This document shows positions 1-6,243 of a stretch of 9,668 bases of DNA, piece by piece. The notes under the pieces were generated by a model. The model saw only the letters and a program-made list of their open reading frames with translations. It was not told where the DNA came from and searched no databases. The stretch is from contig JAFQOC010000518.1 in the NCBI GenBank assembly GCA_017420845.1, forward strand, positions 1 through 9,668. The letters are read 5' to 3'. The stretch comes from Clostridia bacterium (GTDB lineage: Bacteria > Bacillota > Clostridia > Oscillospirales > CAG-272). Position 1 is the stretch's first letter. Each line of letters begins with the position of its first letter. Made by a program: the position numbers and the translations under genes.

Positions 1-5
1 AACAT

Positions 6-79
6 GAGGTAGGGGCGCACCTGCGTGTGCGCCCGAAGTCCACCACCAAGGGCGCACACATAGGTGCGCCCCTACCCTC
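6..79. repeat. Compound palindromic repeat (REP/MITE-like)
   Basis: The left arm (6-34) and right arm (50-79) are near-perfect reverse complements around a 15-base centre, with outer ends GAGGTAGGGGCGCACC and GGTGCGCCCCTACCCTC. Each arm is itself a palindrome: GGGCGCAC at 13-20 pairs with GTGCGCCC at 27-34, and the same two octamers pair at 50-57 and 64-71. The DNA or RNA could therefore form one long hairpin or two short ones in tandem. There is no open reading frame and no U-tract following, so it is not a typical terminator. The form suggests a dispersed intergenic repeat. I recall similar GTAGGGGCG-type palindromes in Clostridia genomes but cannot check this here. No clear target-site duplication is visible. 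Confidence 0.75.
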
Positions 80-98
80 GGATGGATGTGCGCCATCC
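80..98 (+). other. Small hairpin in leader of the GH123-like gene
   Basis: GGATGG (80-85) pairs perfectly with CCATCC (93-98) around a 7-base loop. It lies directly after the compound palindrome and about 15 bases before the Shine-Dalgarno site. It could be a leader hairpin if transcription starts upstream. I see no recognisable -35/-10 pair between 80 and 128, so the promoter of the following gene is probably within or upstream of the repeat or outside the window. Confidence 0.3.
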
Positions 99-112
99 TG
101 ATGACAAAGTCC

Positions 113-120
113 AGAAAGGA
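113..120 (+). promoter_or_regulatory. Ribosome binding site of the GH123-like gene
   Basis: AGAAAGGA ends 8 bases before the ATG at 129. It supports the start at 129, which also gives a proper signal peptide. Confidence 0.7.
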
Positions 121-128
121 ACAACGCC

Positions 129-3100
129 ATGAAGACTGCCAAGACCCTCCTCCGTCTCCTCTCGGCTACCCTCGCCACCCTCCTCTGCGGCGGCGTGGTG
201 CCCCCCCTCACCGCCCTGGCCGCCGACGGAACCACCGAACTCACGGTCAACGACAGCGAGACCGGCGCGGGGCTGTTCCAATTCGATTTCAAAGGCAACT
301 GGGTTCACGAGGGCGGCTATCCCGACCGCTTCGTGGGGGGCGACGAGCATTGGATCACCGCCGACCGGTTCGGCACCGATTACCCCTCGGTGACCCTCCG
401 CTTCTCGGGCACCAAGGTGGCGCTGTACGGTCACAAGGTGGCCGACAGCCCCTTCATCCGCATCACGCTGGACGGCAAGGACGTGGGCACCGTGGATCTC
501 TATAGCCCCACCCGCGTGGAAAAGGTGCTTCTCTACGAGAGCGACACCCTCCCCGACGGGGATCACGTCATCACCATGGAGGTGCTGGCCGACAAGAACC
601 CCGCCGCGGGGAATGGGCACGAGGTGAGCATCGACTACGCCGTGGTCACCGCCTCCAAGTCCGCCGCCGAGGGCAGACGCCTTACCGTCAACGACGGCGA
701 GCCGGGCAAGGGCTTCTTCCAATTCGAGTTCTTCGGCAAATGGGTTCACGAGGGGGGCTACCCCAACCGCTTTGAGGGTGGGGACGAGCATTGGACCACC
801 ACCGCCGTTTTCGGCTCGGACTACCCCGGCGTGACCTTCCGCTTCGTGGGTACCCGCGTCGACCTCTACGGCCACAAGGTCTCGGAGGGCGCCATGGCCA
901 GGGTCACCATCGACGGCAAGGACGCGGGCGTCATCGACTTCTACCATCCCTCCCGCGTGGAGAAGGCCCTCCTCTTTGAGAGCGGCCCCCTCCCCGACGG
1001 GGAGCATACCCTGACGGTTCAGCTCATTCCCGACAAGAACCCCGCCGCGGGCAACACCCACGAGGCCGCCATTGACTACGCCGTGGTCACCACCTCGTCG
1101 GACATTCCCGCCACGGGGGTGGAGGCCTCCGCCGACAAGGTGACGCGGGAGGCAGGCACGACCTACCCTCTCACCTACAAGATCCTCCCCGCGTACGCCA
1201 CCGAGATCCCCGTGATCGTCTTCACCTCCTCGGACGAGTCGGTGCTGACGGTGGACAAGAACGGCACTATCACCGCCAAGGCCGTGGGCAAGGCCACCGT
1301 CACGATAGCCCCCGCCGACGGCTCCTTCCAGGATACCGTGACCGTCACCGTCCGCGAGCCACTGGTAGGTCCCCTCACCGCCATGGCGGGGGACAGCAAC
1401 ACTCATACCAAGCAGGAGGATTACTACGCCCTCTTCGACAAGATCACGGGCAAGGAATCCACCGACCTCACCGCCGCCGCGTGGCTGAATGATACCGCCA
1501 ACGCCAAGCTGGATCTGCTGACGGCGGGGCAGGCACTCACAAACGTCAAGGTCACGGTGGGGGATCTGACCAATACCCACGGCGACAGGCTGGACGGCAG
1601 GATCACCCCCTATTTCATCAAGACCGTCCTGGCCCACGACACGGGCAAGTACATCCCCGACGTGCTGTACTCCGCGGAGCCCTTCGATCTCCCCTCCTCC
1701 TCCGTAGCCTCGGTGTGGTTGCAGATCGAGACCGCCGCCGACGCCCTGCCCGGCACCTACACGGGTACGGTCACGGTCACCGCCGACGGCATGAAGACCC
1801 CCGAGACCCTGACTCTGTCGGTGGAGGTCATCGGCCTGGCTCGACCCGAGGGAGACATTCCCTTCGAGATCTGGCAGTATCCCTACTCCTCTAACCGCTA
1901 CTACTCGGGCAAGACCACCGAGGAATACTTTGGTGACGGCGTGGAAGGGTTGTGGAACACCCACCTGGATCCCGCCTACGAGGCCGGTCTGGTCTCCCAG
2001 ATCGAAATCTACAAGAAGGCGGGCGGCACCAGCGTCACCGTCACCGTCACCGAGGACGCCTGGAACTCCCAGACCCCCGATCCCTACCCCTCCATGGTGA
2101 AGTGGATCCAGAACAAGGACGGCACCTTCACCTTCGATTACACCGACTTCGACTACTTCGTGGAGCTGAACGAGAAGAACGGCGTCACGGGCAACATCAT
2201 GGCCTTCTCTATCGTGGACTGGGCCAACCGCATCACCTACTACAGCGAACGCTCGGGCAAGGTAGTCTCCGAGAACCTCACGGTTGGCTCGGAGCGCTGG
2301 AAAAAGGTCTGGACCGCCTTCCTCACCGACTTCATGGCCCACACCAAGGAGAAGGGCTGGTTCGACCGCACCTACATGGCCATGGACGAGCGTCCCGCCG
2401 ACGTGGTGGAAGCCGCCCTGGACGTCATCGAATCGGTGAAGGACGAAAACGGCAAGTGCTTCAAGACGGCGCTGGCAGTCTTCACCTTTGATACCGAGTA
2501 CCTCTTCGACCGCGTCACCGATCTGTCGTTGGCCTTCGCCATGACCCCCTCCCGCCTGAGCACCATCACCGAGCACCGCCGCCGTCTGGGTCTGACCACC
2601 ACCCTCTACACCTGCGGTGCCCAGAACTCCGCCCTGTCCAATCCCCCTATTGAGAGCGTCTACACCCTGTGGTACGCCCGCCAGCGAGGTGCCGACGGCT
2701 TTTTGCGCTGGGCTCTGGATGCCTTCAACGCCGACCCTCTGAACTCCTCGGAGCACCGCCTCTTCGCCGCGGGAGACATCTACATGATCTACCCCGATCT
2801 GAAGAATGCCAAAAATCCCACCGCTCATTCCTCCGCCCGCTTTGAAAAACTGGCCGAGGGCGTCCGGGATATCGCCAAGTTCAACTGGCTCATGGAGAAC
2901 TACCCCGACTATGAAAAGAGCCTGACCCGTGTGCTGGAGGGTATCGGCGGCGATCTCCATGCCACCGTGACCAAGGCACAGGAAAAGGTCAATGACGTAG
3001 GCCGCGAGGTGGCTGTTGCCGAGCTGATCCGAGTCGCCGAGGACTCGGAGCATGGGGAGACTCCCGCCGTCAAGGAGGCCGTGGCCGCCGCCCGCGCCGC

Positions 3101-3404
3101 TCTGGACAAGGCCGTCCCCGTGGCAGAGGAGCTGACCGAGGCCGCTTATCGGCTCACCAAGGCTCTCCGCGCCCTGTCGGCTCCCGAGGAGACCGAGACC
3201 GACCCCGAGACTTCCTCCGAGTCTGCCGAAACACCCACCGACACCCCCGCCGAGACGCCTGACGCTTCCCCCGAAACGGCTGAGCCCACCGAGGTCCACC
3301 CCCCCAAGAAGGGCTGTGGCTCGGCTCTGGGCATGGGGGTTGCCACCGTGGCTACTGTCGCCGCGACTGCCGCCGCGGGGCTGAAAAAGAAAGAAGAGGA
3401 ATAA
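129..3404 (+). CDS. Secreted, cell-surface GH123-like glycoside hydrolase with tandem CBM-like modules
   Basis: A 1091-residue exported protein. Residues 1-31 form a signal peptide (Lys-start, hydrophobic core, ALA-A cleavage region). Two homologous beta-sandwich modules follow, at about 36-175 and 184-322, both with WVHEGGYP, GGDEHW, GT-V-LYGHK, DGKD-G and DKNPAAGN motifs; they look like carbohydrate-binding modules. A bacterial Ig-like (Big_2) domain spans about 326-408 (SSDESVLTVDKNGTITAKAVG). The GH123-type N-terminal beta domain is about 415-570 and the catalytic barrel (DUF4091/GH123) about 575-920. The adjacent acidic pair Asp753-Glu754 in YMAMDERP matches the Asp-Glu pair that GH123 N-acetyl-beta-galactosaminidases use for substrate-assisted hydrolysis, and the YPDLKN...ARFEKLAEGVRD segment near 885-918 is typical of DUF4091. 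A helical stretch (922-1018), a Pro/Thr/Glu-rich linker (1019-1056) and an anchor tail with Gly1062-Cys1063, a hydrophobic span and KKKEEE complete it. Known GH123 cores are near 600 residues, so the rest is accessory. The role is inferred to be removal of terminal beta-GalNAc from glycans; exact specificity cannot be read from sequence. Confidence 0.85.
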   Translation: MKTAKTLLRLLSATLATLLCGGVVPPLTALAADGTTELTVNDSETGAGLFQFDFKGNWVHEGGYPDRFVGGDEHWITADRFGTDYPSVTLRFSGTKVALYGHKVADSPFIRITLDGKDVGTVDLYSPTRVEKVLLYESDTLPDGDHVITMEVLADKNPAAGNGHEVSIDYAVVTASKSAAEGRRLTVNDGEPGKGFFQFEFFGKWVHEGGYPNRFEGGDEHWTTTAVFGSDYPGVTFRFVGTRVDLYGHKVSEGAMARVTIDGKDAGVIDFYHPSRVEKALLFESGPLPDGEHTLTVQLIPDKNPAAGNTHEAAIDYAVVTTSSDIPATGVEASADKVTREAGTTYPLTYKILPAYATEIPVIVFTSSDESVLTVDKNGTITAKAVGKATVTIAPADGSFQDTVTVTVREPLVGPLTAMAGDSNTHTKQEDYYALFDKITGKESTDLTAAAWLNDTANAKLDLLTAGQALTNVKVTVGDLTNTHGDRLDGRITPYFIKTVLAHDTGKYIPDVLYSAEPFDLPSSSVASVWLQIETAADALPGTYTGTVTVTADGMKTPETLTLSVEVIGLARPEGDIPFEIWQYPYSSNRYYSGKTTEEYFGDGVEGLWNTHLDPAYEAGLVSQIEIYKKAGGTSVTVTVTEDAWNSQTPDPYPSMVKWIQNKDGTFTFDYTDFDYFVELNEKNGVTGNIMAFSIVDWANRITYYSERSGKVVSENLTVGSERWKKVWTAFLTDFMAHTKEKGWFDRTYMAMDERPADVVEAALDVIESVKDENGKCFKTALAVFTFDTEYLFDRVTDLSLAFAMTPSRLSTITEHRRRLGLTTTLYTCGAQNSALSNPPIESVYTLWYARQRGADGFLRWALDAFNADPLNSSEHRLFAAGDIYMIYPDLKNAKNPTAHSSARFEKLAEGVRDIAKFNWLMENYPDYEKSLTRVLEGIGGDLHATVTKAQEKVNDVGREVAVAELIRVAEDSEHGETPAVKEAVAAARAALDKAVPVAEELTEAAYRLTKALRALSAPEETETDPETSSESAETPTDTPAETPDASPETAEPTEVHPPKKGCGSALGMGVATVATVAATAAAGLKKKEEE
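234..1094 (+). repeat. Tandem duplicated module inside the GH123-like gene
   Basis: Nucleotides 234-653 (residues 36-175) and 678-1094 (residues 184-322) encode two copies of the same module in the same order, separated by a short linker. Shared blocks include LTVND, FQF, WVHEGGYP-RF, GGDEHW, VEK-LL-ES, LPDG-H and DKNPAAGN. The copies have diverged (for example DFKGN against EFFGK), so this is an established intragenic duplication and not an assembly repeat. Confidence 0.85.
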
Positions 3405-3417
3405 TTCCTCCGCAAGC

Positions 3418-3455
3418 GATCCCCCCGCAAGGATTTTGTGGGGGGATCTTTCTTT
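3418..3455 (+). terminator. Intrinsic terminator of the GH123-like gene
   Basis: GATCCCCCC (3418-3426) pairs with GGGGGGATC (3440-3448). The stem extends inward through a G-T wobble and three more pairs to about 13 bp with a 5-base loop, followed by TTTCTTT. It begins 14 bases after the TAA stop at 3402-3404. Confidence 0.9.
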
Positions 3456-3458
3456 GAA

Positions 3459-3472
3459 CAAGCCGAGGCTTG
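3459..3472. promoter_or_regulatory. Dyad, possible operator
   Basis: CAAGCC (3459-3464) and GGCTTG (3467-3472) are perfect inverted halves around a 2-base centre. The site lies 19 bases upstream of the -35 box of the next gene. With a 2-base centre it is a poor RNA hairpin, so a protein-binding site is more likely than a terminator. No regulator is encoded in the window. Confidence 0.3.
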
Positions 3473-3491
3473 GGGAAAACACCTCTGCCCC

Positions 3492-3520
3492 TTGACAAAG
3501 GCGGGCGGGAATAGTATAAT
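3492..3520 (+). promoter_or_regulatory. Consensus sigma-A promoter of the GTPase-NYN gene
   Basis: TTGACA at 3492-3497 and TATAAT at 3515-3520 are separated by exactly 17 bases, a perfect housekeeping promoter. Transcription should begin near 3527, leaving a leader of only about 28 bases. That leaves no room for the attenuator hairpins known upstream of tet(M)-type resistance genes, so expression is probably constitutive and strong unless the upstream dyad acts as an operator. Confidence 0.92.
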
Positions 3521-3541
3521 AGTGTACATACCGACACAACG

Positions 3542-3549
3542 AAAGGAGG
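3542..3549 (+). promoter_or_regulatory. Ribosome binding site of the GTPase-NYN gene
   Basis: AAAGGAGG, a full-strength Shine-Dalgarno site, ends 6 bases before the ATG at 3556. It forms half of a short palindrome, GGAGGCCTCC (3545-3554). Confidence 0.9.
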
Positions 3550-3555
3550 CCTCCC

Positions 3556-6153
3556 ATGAAGAAAAAGCTCACCGTCGGCATTCTCGCCCACGTGGACGCC
3601 GGTAAGACCACCCTGTCCGAAGCCCTCCTGTACGTGTCGGGTAAGCTTCGCGCCATTGGCCGTGTGGATCACAAGAACACCTATCTGGACACCAATCCCA
3701 TGGAGCGGGAGCGGGGCATCACCATCTTCTCCAAGCAAGCCCGCTTTTCCACCGAGGCCTGCGATTTCATTCTGCTGGACACCCCCGGCCACGTGGACTT
3801 CTCTGCCGAGGCCGAGCGTGTCCTGTCGCTTTTGGACTACGCCATTCTGGTCATTTCGGCTCCCGACGGTGTGCAGAACCATACCCGTACCCTTTGGCAG
3901 CTGCTGGAGCATTACGCCGTTCCCACCTTCCTGTTTATCAACAAGACCGATCTGGCCATTCACAAAAAGGAGGAGCAGGAGCGCGAGCTGCAAAAGGCTC
4001 TCTCCCCCCTGTGCGTAGGCTTTTACGAGGCCGATACCAAGGCAGAGCTGGACGACCGATTGGCCACCGTCCATGAAGCCCTTCTGGACACCGTGCTTTC
4101 GGGGGAAACCATCGATACCGAGGATATTGCCGCGCTCGTCAGCCAAAGGCGGCTGTTTCCCGTCCTGTTCGGTGCCGCCCTGCGGTGCGAGGGCGTGGCC
4201 TTTCTGCTGGATGCTCTGGATCGCTATACCCCGGCTCCCGTCTACGAAGAGAAGGCCTTCTCCGCCAAGGTCTACAAGATCTCCCATATGGGAAACACCC
4301 GCCTGACCTACATCAAGATCATGGGAGGTACCCTCTCCCCACGGGACGAGATCTGCTACCTCTCAGCCGAGGGTAAGAGGATCACCGAAAAGGTCTCCCA
4401 GCTCCGCCTGTACTCGGGAGAGCGGTTTGAGCAGGTGGAACGGGTCAGCGCCGGGGAGATCGTCGCCGTCCTCGGCCTGTCCGCTACCTACGTGGGGCAG
4501 GGGCTGGGCATGGAGGCCGACAGTACCCCTCCCGTTCTGGAGCCCGTCCTGTCCTACGCCATCCGACTCCCCGAAGGGGTGGACGTGCGCGTGGCCTTTC
4601 CCAAGCTCAAGGAGCTGGAGGAGGAGGAGCCCTCCCTGCATCTGGTCTGGAACAGCGAGCTGACCCAGATCGAGGCGCGGATCATGGGGGAGATCCAGAT
4701 CGACCTGCTCAAGCGCCTGATTCTGGATCGCTTCGGCATGGCCTGCGAGCTGGACGAGGGAAAGATTCTGTATAAGGAAAGGATCTCCGCCCGCACTATA
4801 GGCGTGGGACACTTTGAGCCCCTGCGTCACTACGCCGAGGTTCAGCTTCTCATGGAGCCCCAGCCCTCGGGAACGGGTCTGATCTTCGATACCCATCTCC
4901 CCGAAAACATTCTGGATCTGAACTGGCAACGGCTCATCCTCTCCCACCTCTACGAAAAAGCCCACCGAGGCACCTTGACGGGAGCCCCCTTGACCGACAC
5001 CAAAATGGTCCTGGTGGCGGGTCGCGCCCATCTGAAGCACACCGAGGGCGGCGACTTCCGGGAGGCCACCTACCGCGCCGTCCGACACGGACTCATGAAG
5101 GCGGGCTGTACCCTTCTGGAGCCCTACTACAAATACCGCCTGGAAATTCCCGCCACCCTGACGGGGCGGGCCATGACGGATCTGCAAAACCGCCACGCCT
5201 CCTTCGAGCTGGAATCCTCCACCGAGGACACCGCCACCCTCACGGGCAGAGGCCCCGTTTCCACCCTCCACGGCTATATCCGCGAGGTCATCGCCTACAC
5301 CCGAGGAGTCGGCCGCATGACCTGCGTGTCCGACGGCTATGAGCCCTGCCACAACACCGAAGAGATTACCGCCGCCAAAGGCTACAACCCCGAGGCCGAC
5401 CCAGACAACCCACCCCAGTCCGTGTTCTGCTCCCACGGCGCGGGTGTGGTGATCCCGTGGCAGGAGGTGGATGCCCACAAGCATCTGGAGCCCAACATCA
5501 GCCGACCCGTCACCGACACTCCCGCTGAAACCGCCGCCGCCGTCATTCCCCACCCCGCGGGTCTGGCCAAGCGCTATTCCCTGTCCGACGAGGAGCTGGA
5601 GGCCATCATGCTGCGGGAGTTCGGCCCCATCAAGCGCCGCAGGTACACCGAGCCCAAGCGCATCGCCAGCGTCCCCGCCAAGGCCCAAAGGCCCAAGCCC
5701 CCCAAGCCCTCCCGCCGCATGGTGATCCTGGACGGCTACAACCTCATCTTCGCCTGGGACACCCTCACAGAGGTAGCCAAATTCAGCTTGGAAAAGGCCC
5801 GAGAGACCCTCATGGACATTCTGGCCAGCTACGTGGCCTTCACCAAAACCGAGCTTTTGCTGGTCTTTGACGCCTATCGGGTCGCCGACGGCACGGGCTC
5901 CGATACCGTGCGAGACGGATTTCGGGTGATCTACACCAAGCAGAATCAGACTGCCGACGCCTACATCGAGCGTGTCATGCACGATCTGGGTCCCGACTAT
6001 TCCATCCGAGTGGTCTCGGGAGACTACCTGCTCCAGATCTCAGCCGTCACGGCGGGAGTCAGCCGCATGACCACGGGAGAGTTCATCCGCGAGGTGAAAT
6101 CCGTGGCCGCGGAGATCTCGGAATTTGCCCGCAAGCTGGCGGAGCGCCGCTGA
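3556..6153 (+). CDS. Tet(M/O)-like translational GTPase fused to NYN/YacP (Rae1-like) nuclease domain
   Basis: An 865-residue cytosolic protein; ordinary Tet(M/O)-type proteins are near 640. The GTPase signatures are intact: P-loop AHVDAGKT (11-18), switch I ERGITI with Thr56, DTPGH (75-79) and NKTD (129-132). Domains II to V follow to about residue 650, including the domain V motif HGAGVVIPWQEV from 627. Domain IV carries HLKHTEGGDF (492-501) where resistance proteins have a YSPVSTPADF-type loop, so tetracycline release is doubtful. A linker with DEELEAIMLREFGPIKRRRY (678-697) leads to an NYN/YacP domain (721-865). Its acidic residues are Asp726 in ILDGYN, Asp772 in VFDAYR, Asp801 in QTADAYIE and Asp823 in VVSGDYL, the usual positions for a PIN-like metal site. 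In Bacillus subtilis the stand-alone YacP homologue Rae1 cuts mRNA in the ribosomal A site. I infer a ribosome-dependent mRNA-cleaving or translation quality-control GTPase. The gene is a single-gene unit with its own promoter and terminators. The domain assignments are firm; the function is inference. Confidence 0.9.
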   Translation: MKKKLTVGILAHVDAGKTTLSEALLYVSGKLRAIGRVDHKNTYLDTNPMERERGITIFSKQARFSTEACDFILLDTPGHVDFSAEAERVLSLLDYAILVISAPDGVQNHTRTLWQLLEHYAVPTFLFINKTDLAIHKKEEQERELQKALSPLCVGFYEADTKAELDDRLATVHEALLDTVLSGETIDTEDIAALVSQRRLFPVLFGAALRCEGVAFLLDALDRYTPAPVYEEKAFSAKVYKISHMGNTRLTYIKIMGGTLSPRDEICYLSAEGKRITEKVSQLRLYSGERFEQVERVSAGEIVAVLGLSATYVGQGLGMEADSTPPVLEPVLSYAIRLPEGVDVRVAFPKLKELEEEEPSLHLVWNSELTQIEARIMGEIQIDLLKRLILDRFGMACELDEGKILYKERISARTIGVGHFEPLRHYAEVQLLMEPQPSGTGLIFDTHLPENILDLNWQRLILSHLYEKAHRGTLTGAPLTDTKMVLVAGRAHLKHTEGGDFREATYRAVRHGLMKAGCTLLEPYYKYRLEIPATLTGRAMTDLQNRHASFELESSTEDTATLTGRGPVSTLHGYIREVIAYTRGVGRMTCVSDGYEPCHNTEEITAAKGYNPEADPDNPPQSVFCSHGAGVVIPWQEVDAHKHLEPNISRPVTDTPAETAAAVIPHPAGLAKRYSLSDEELEAIMLREFGPIKRRRYTEPKRIASVPAKAQRPKPPKPSRRMVILDGYNLIFAWDTLTEVAKFSLEKARETLMDILASYVAFTKTELLLVFDAYRVADGTGSDTVRDGFRVIYTKQNQTADAYIERVMHDLGPDYSIRVVSGDYLLQISAVTAGVSRMTTGEFIREVKSVAAEISEFARKLAERR

Positions 6154-6164
6154 CCCCTCCCCAA

Positions 6165-6208
6165 AGAAAGAATTCGCCCCCGACGGTCCCTATGGCACCG
6201 TCGGGGGC
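6165..6208. terminator. Shared hairpin between convergent genes
   Basis: A perfect 12-bp stem, GCCCCCGACGGT (6176-6187) with ACCGTCGGGGGC (6197-6208), has a 9-base loop. Read on the minus strand it is followed at once by GAATTCTTTCTTT, so it is a good terminator for the glycosidase gene ending at 6225. On the plus strand no T-tract follows directly, so there it probably acts together with the next hairpin. Confidence 0.8.
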
Positions 6209-6218
6209 ATCCGTATGG

Positions 6219-6243
6219 GGAGAATCAATTCTCCTTCTTTTTT
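6219..6243 (+). terminator. Plus-strand terminator overlapping the 3' end of the convergent gene
   Basis: GGAGAA (6219-6224) pairs with TTCTCC (6229-6234) around a 4-base loop and is followed by TTCTTTTTT (6235-6243). The loop contains the stop codon of the minus-strand gene, and the T-tract is the complement of its last Lys codons. It would end transcripts of the GTPase-NYN gene that pass the first hairpin. Confidence 0.6.

Noticed and set aside
3545..3554. Palindrome GGAGGCCTCC covering the Shine-Dalgarno site
   Set aside because: As RNA it could form only a 3-bp stem with a 4-base loop, too weak to act as a switch. It is more likely a chance extension of the ribosome binding site.
72..3656. 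Very long antisense open frame (about 1194 codons) opposite the GH123-like gene
   Set aside because: The translation is Gly/Val/Leu/His-rich with no recognisable domain, crosses the terminator and promoter between two real genes, and has no ribosome binding site. It is a by-product of strong C/G third-position bias, which removes stop codons from the complementary frame.
3352..4287. Antisense open frame across the GTPase gene start and the intergenic region
   Set aside because: It runs through the consensus promoter and the terminator hairpin, and its product has no recognisable features.
3556..5510. Calling the GTPase a tetracycline-resistance gene and the region a mobile resistance element
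   Set aside because: There are no integrase, transposase, relaxase or attachment-site signs, base and codon use match the neighbouring genes, and the drug-site loop differs from resistance proteins.
4363..5982. Antisense open frame (about 539 codons) opposite the GTPase-NYN gene
   Set aside because: Low-complexity Gly/Val/Leu-rich product with no start signal, lying entirely within a confirmed gene.
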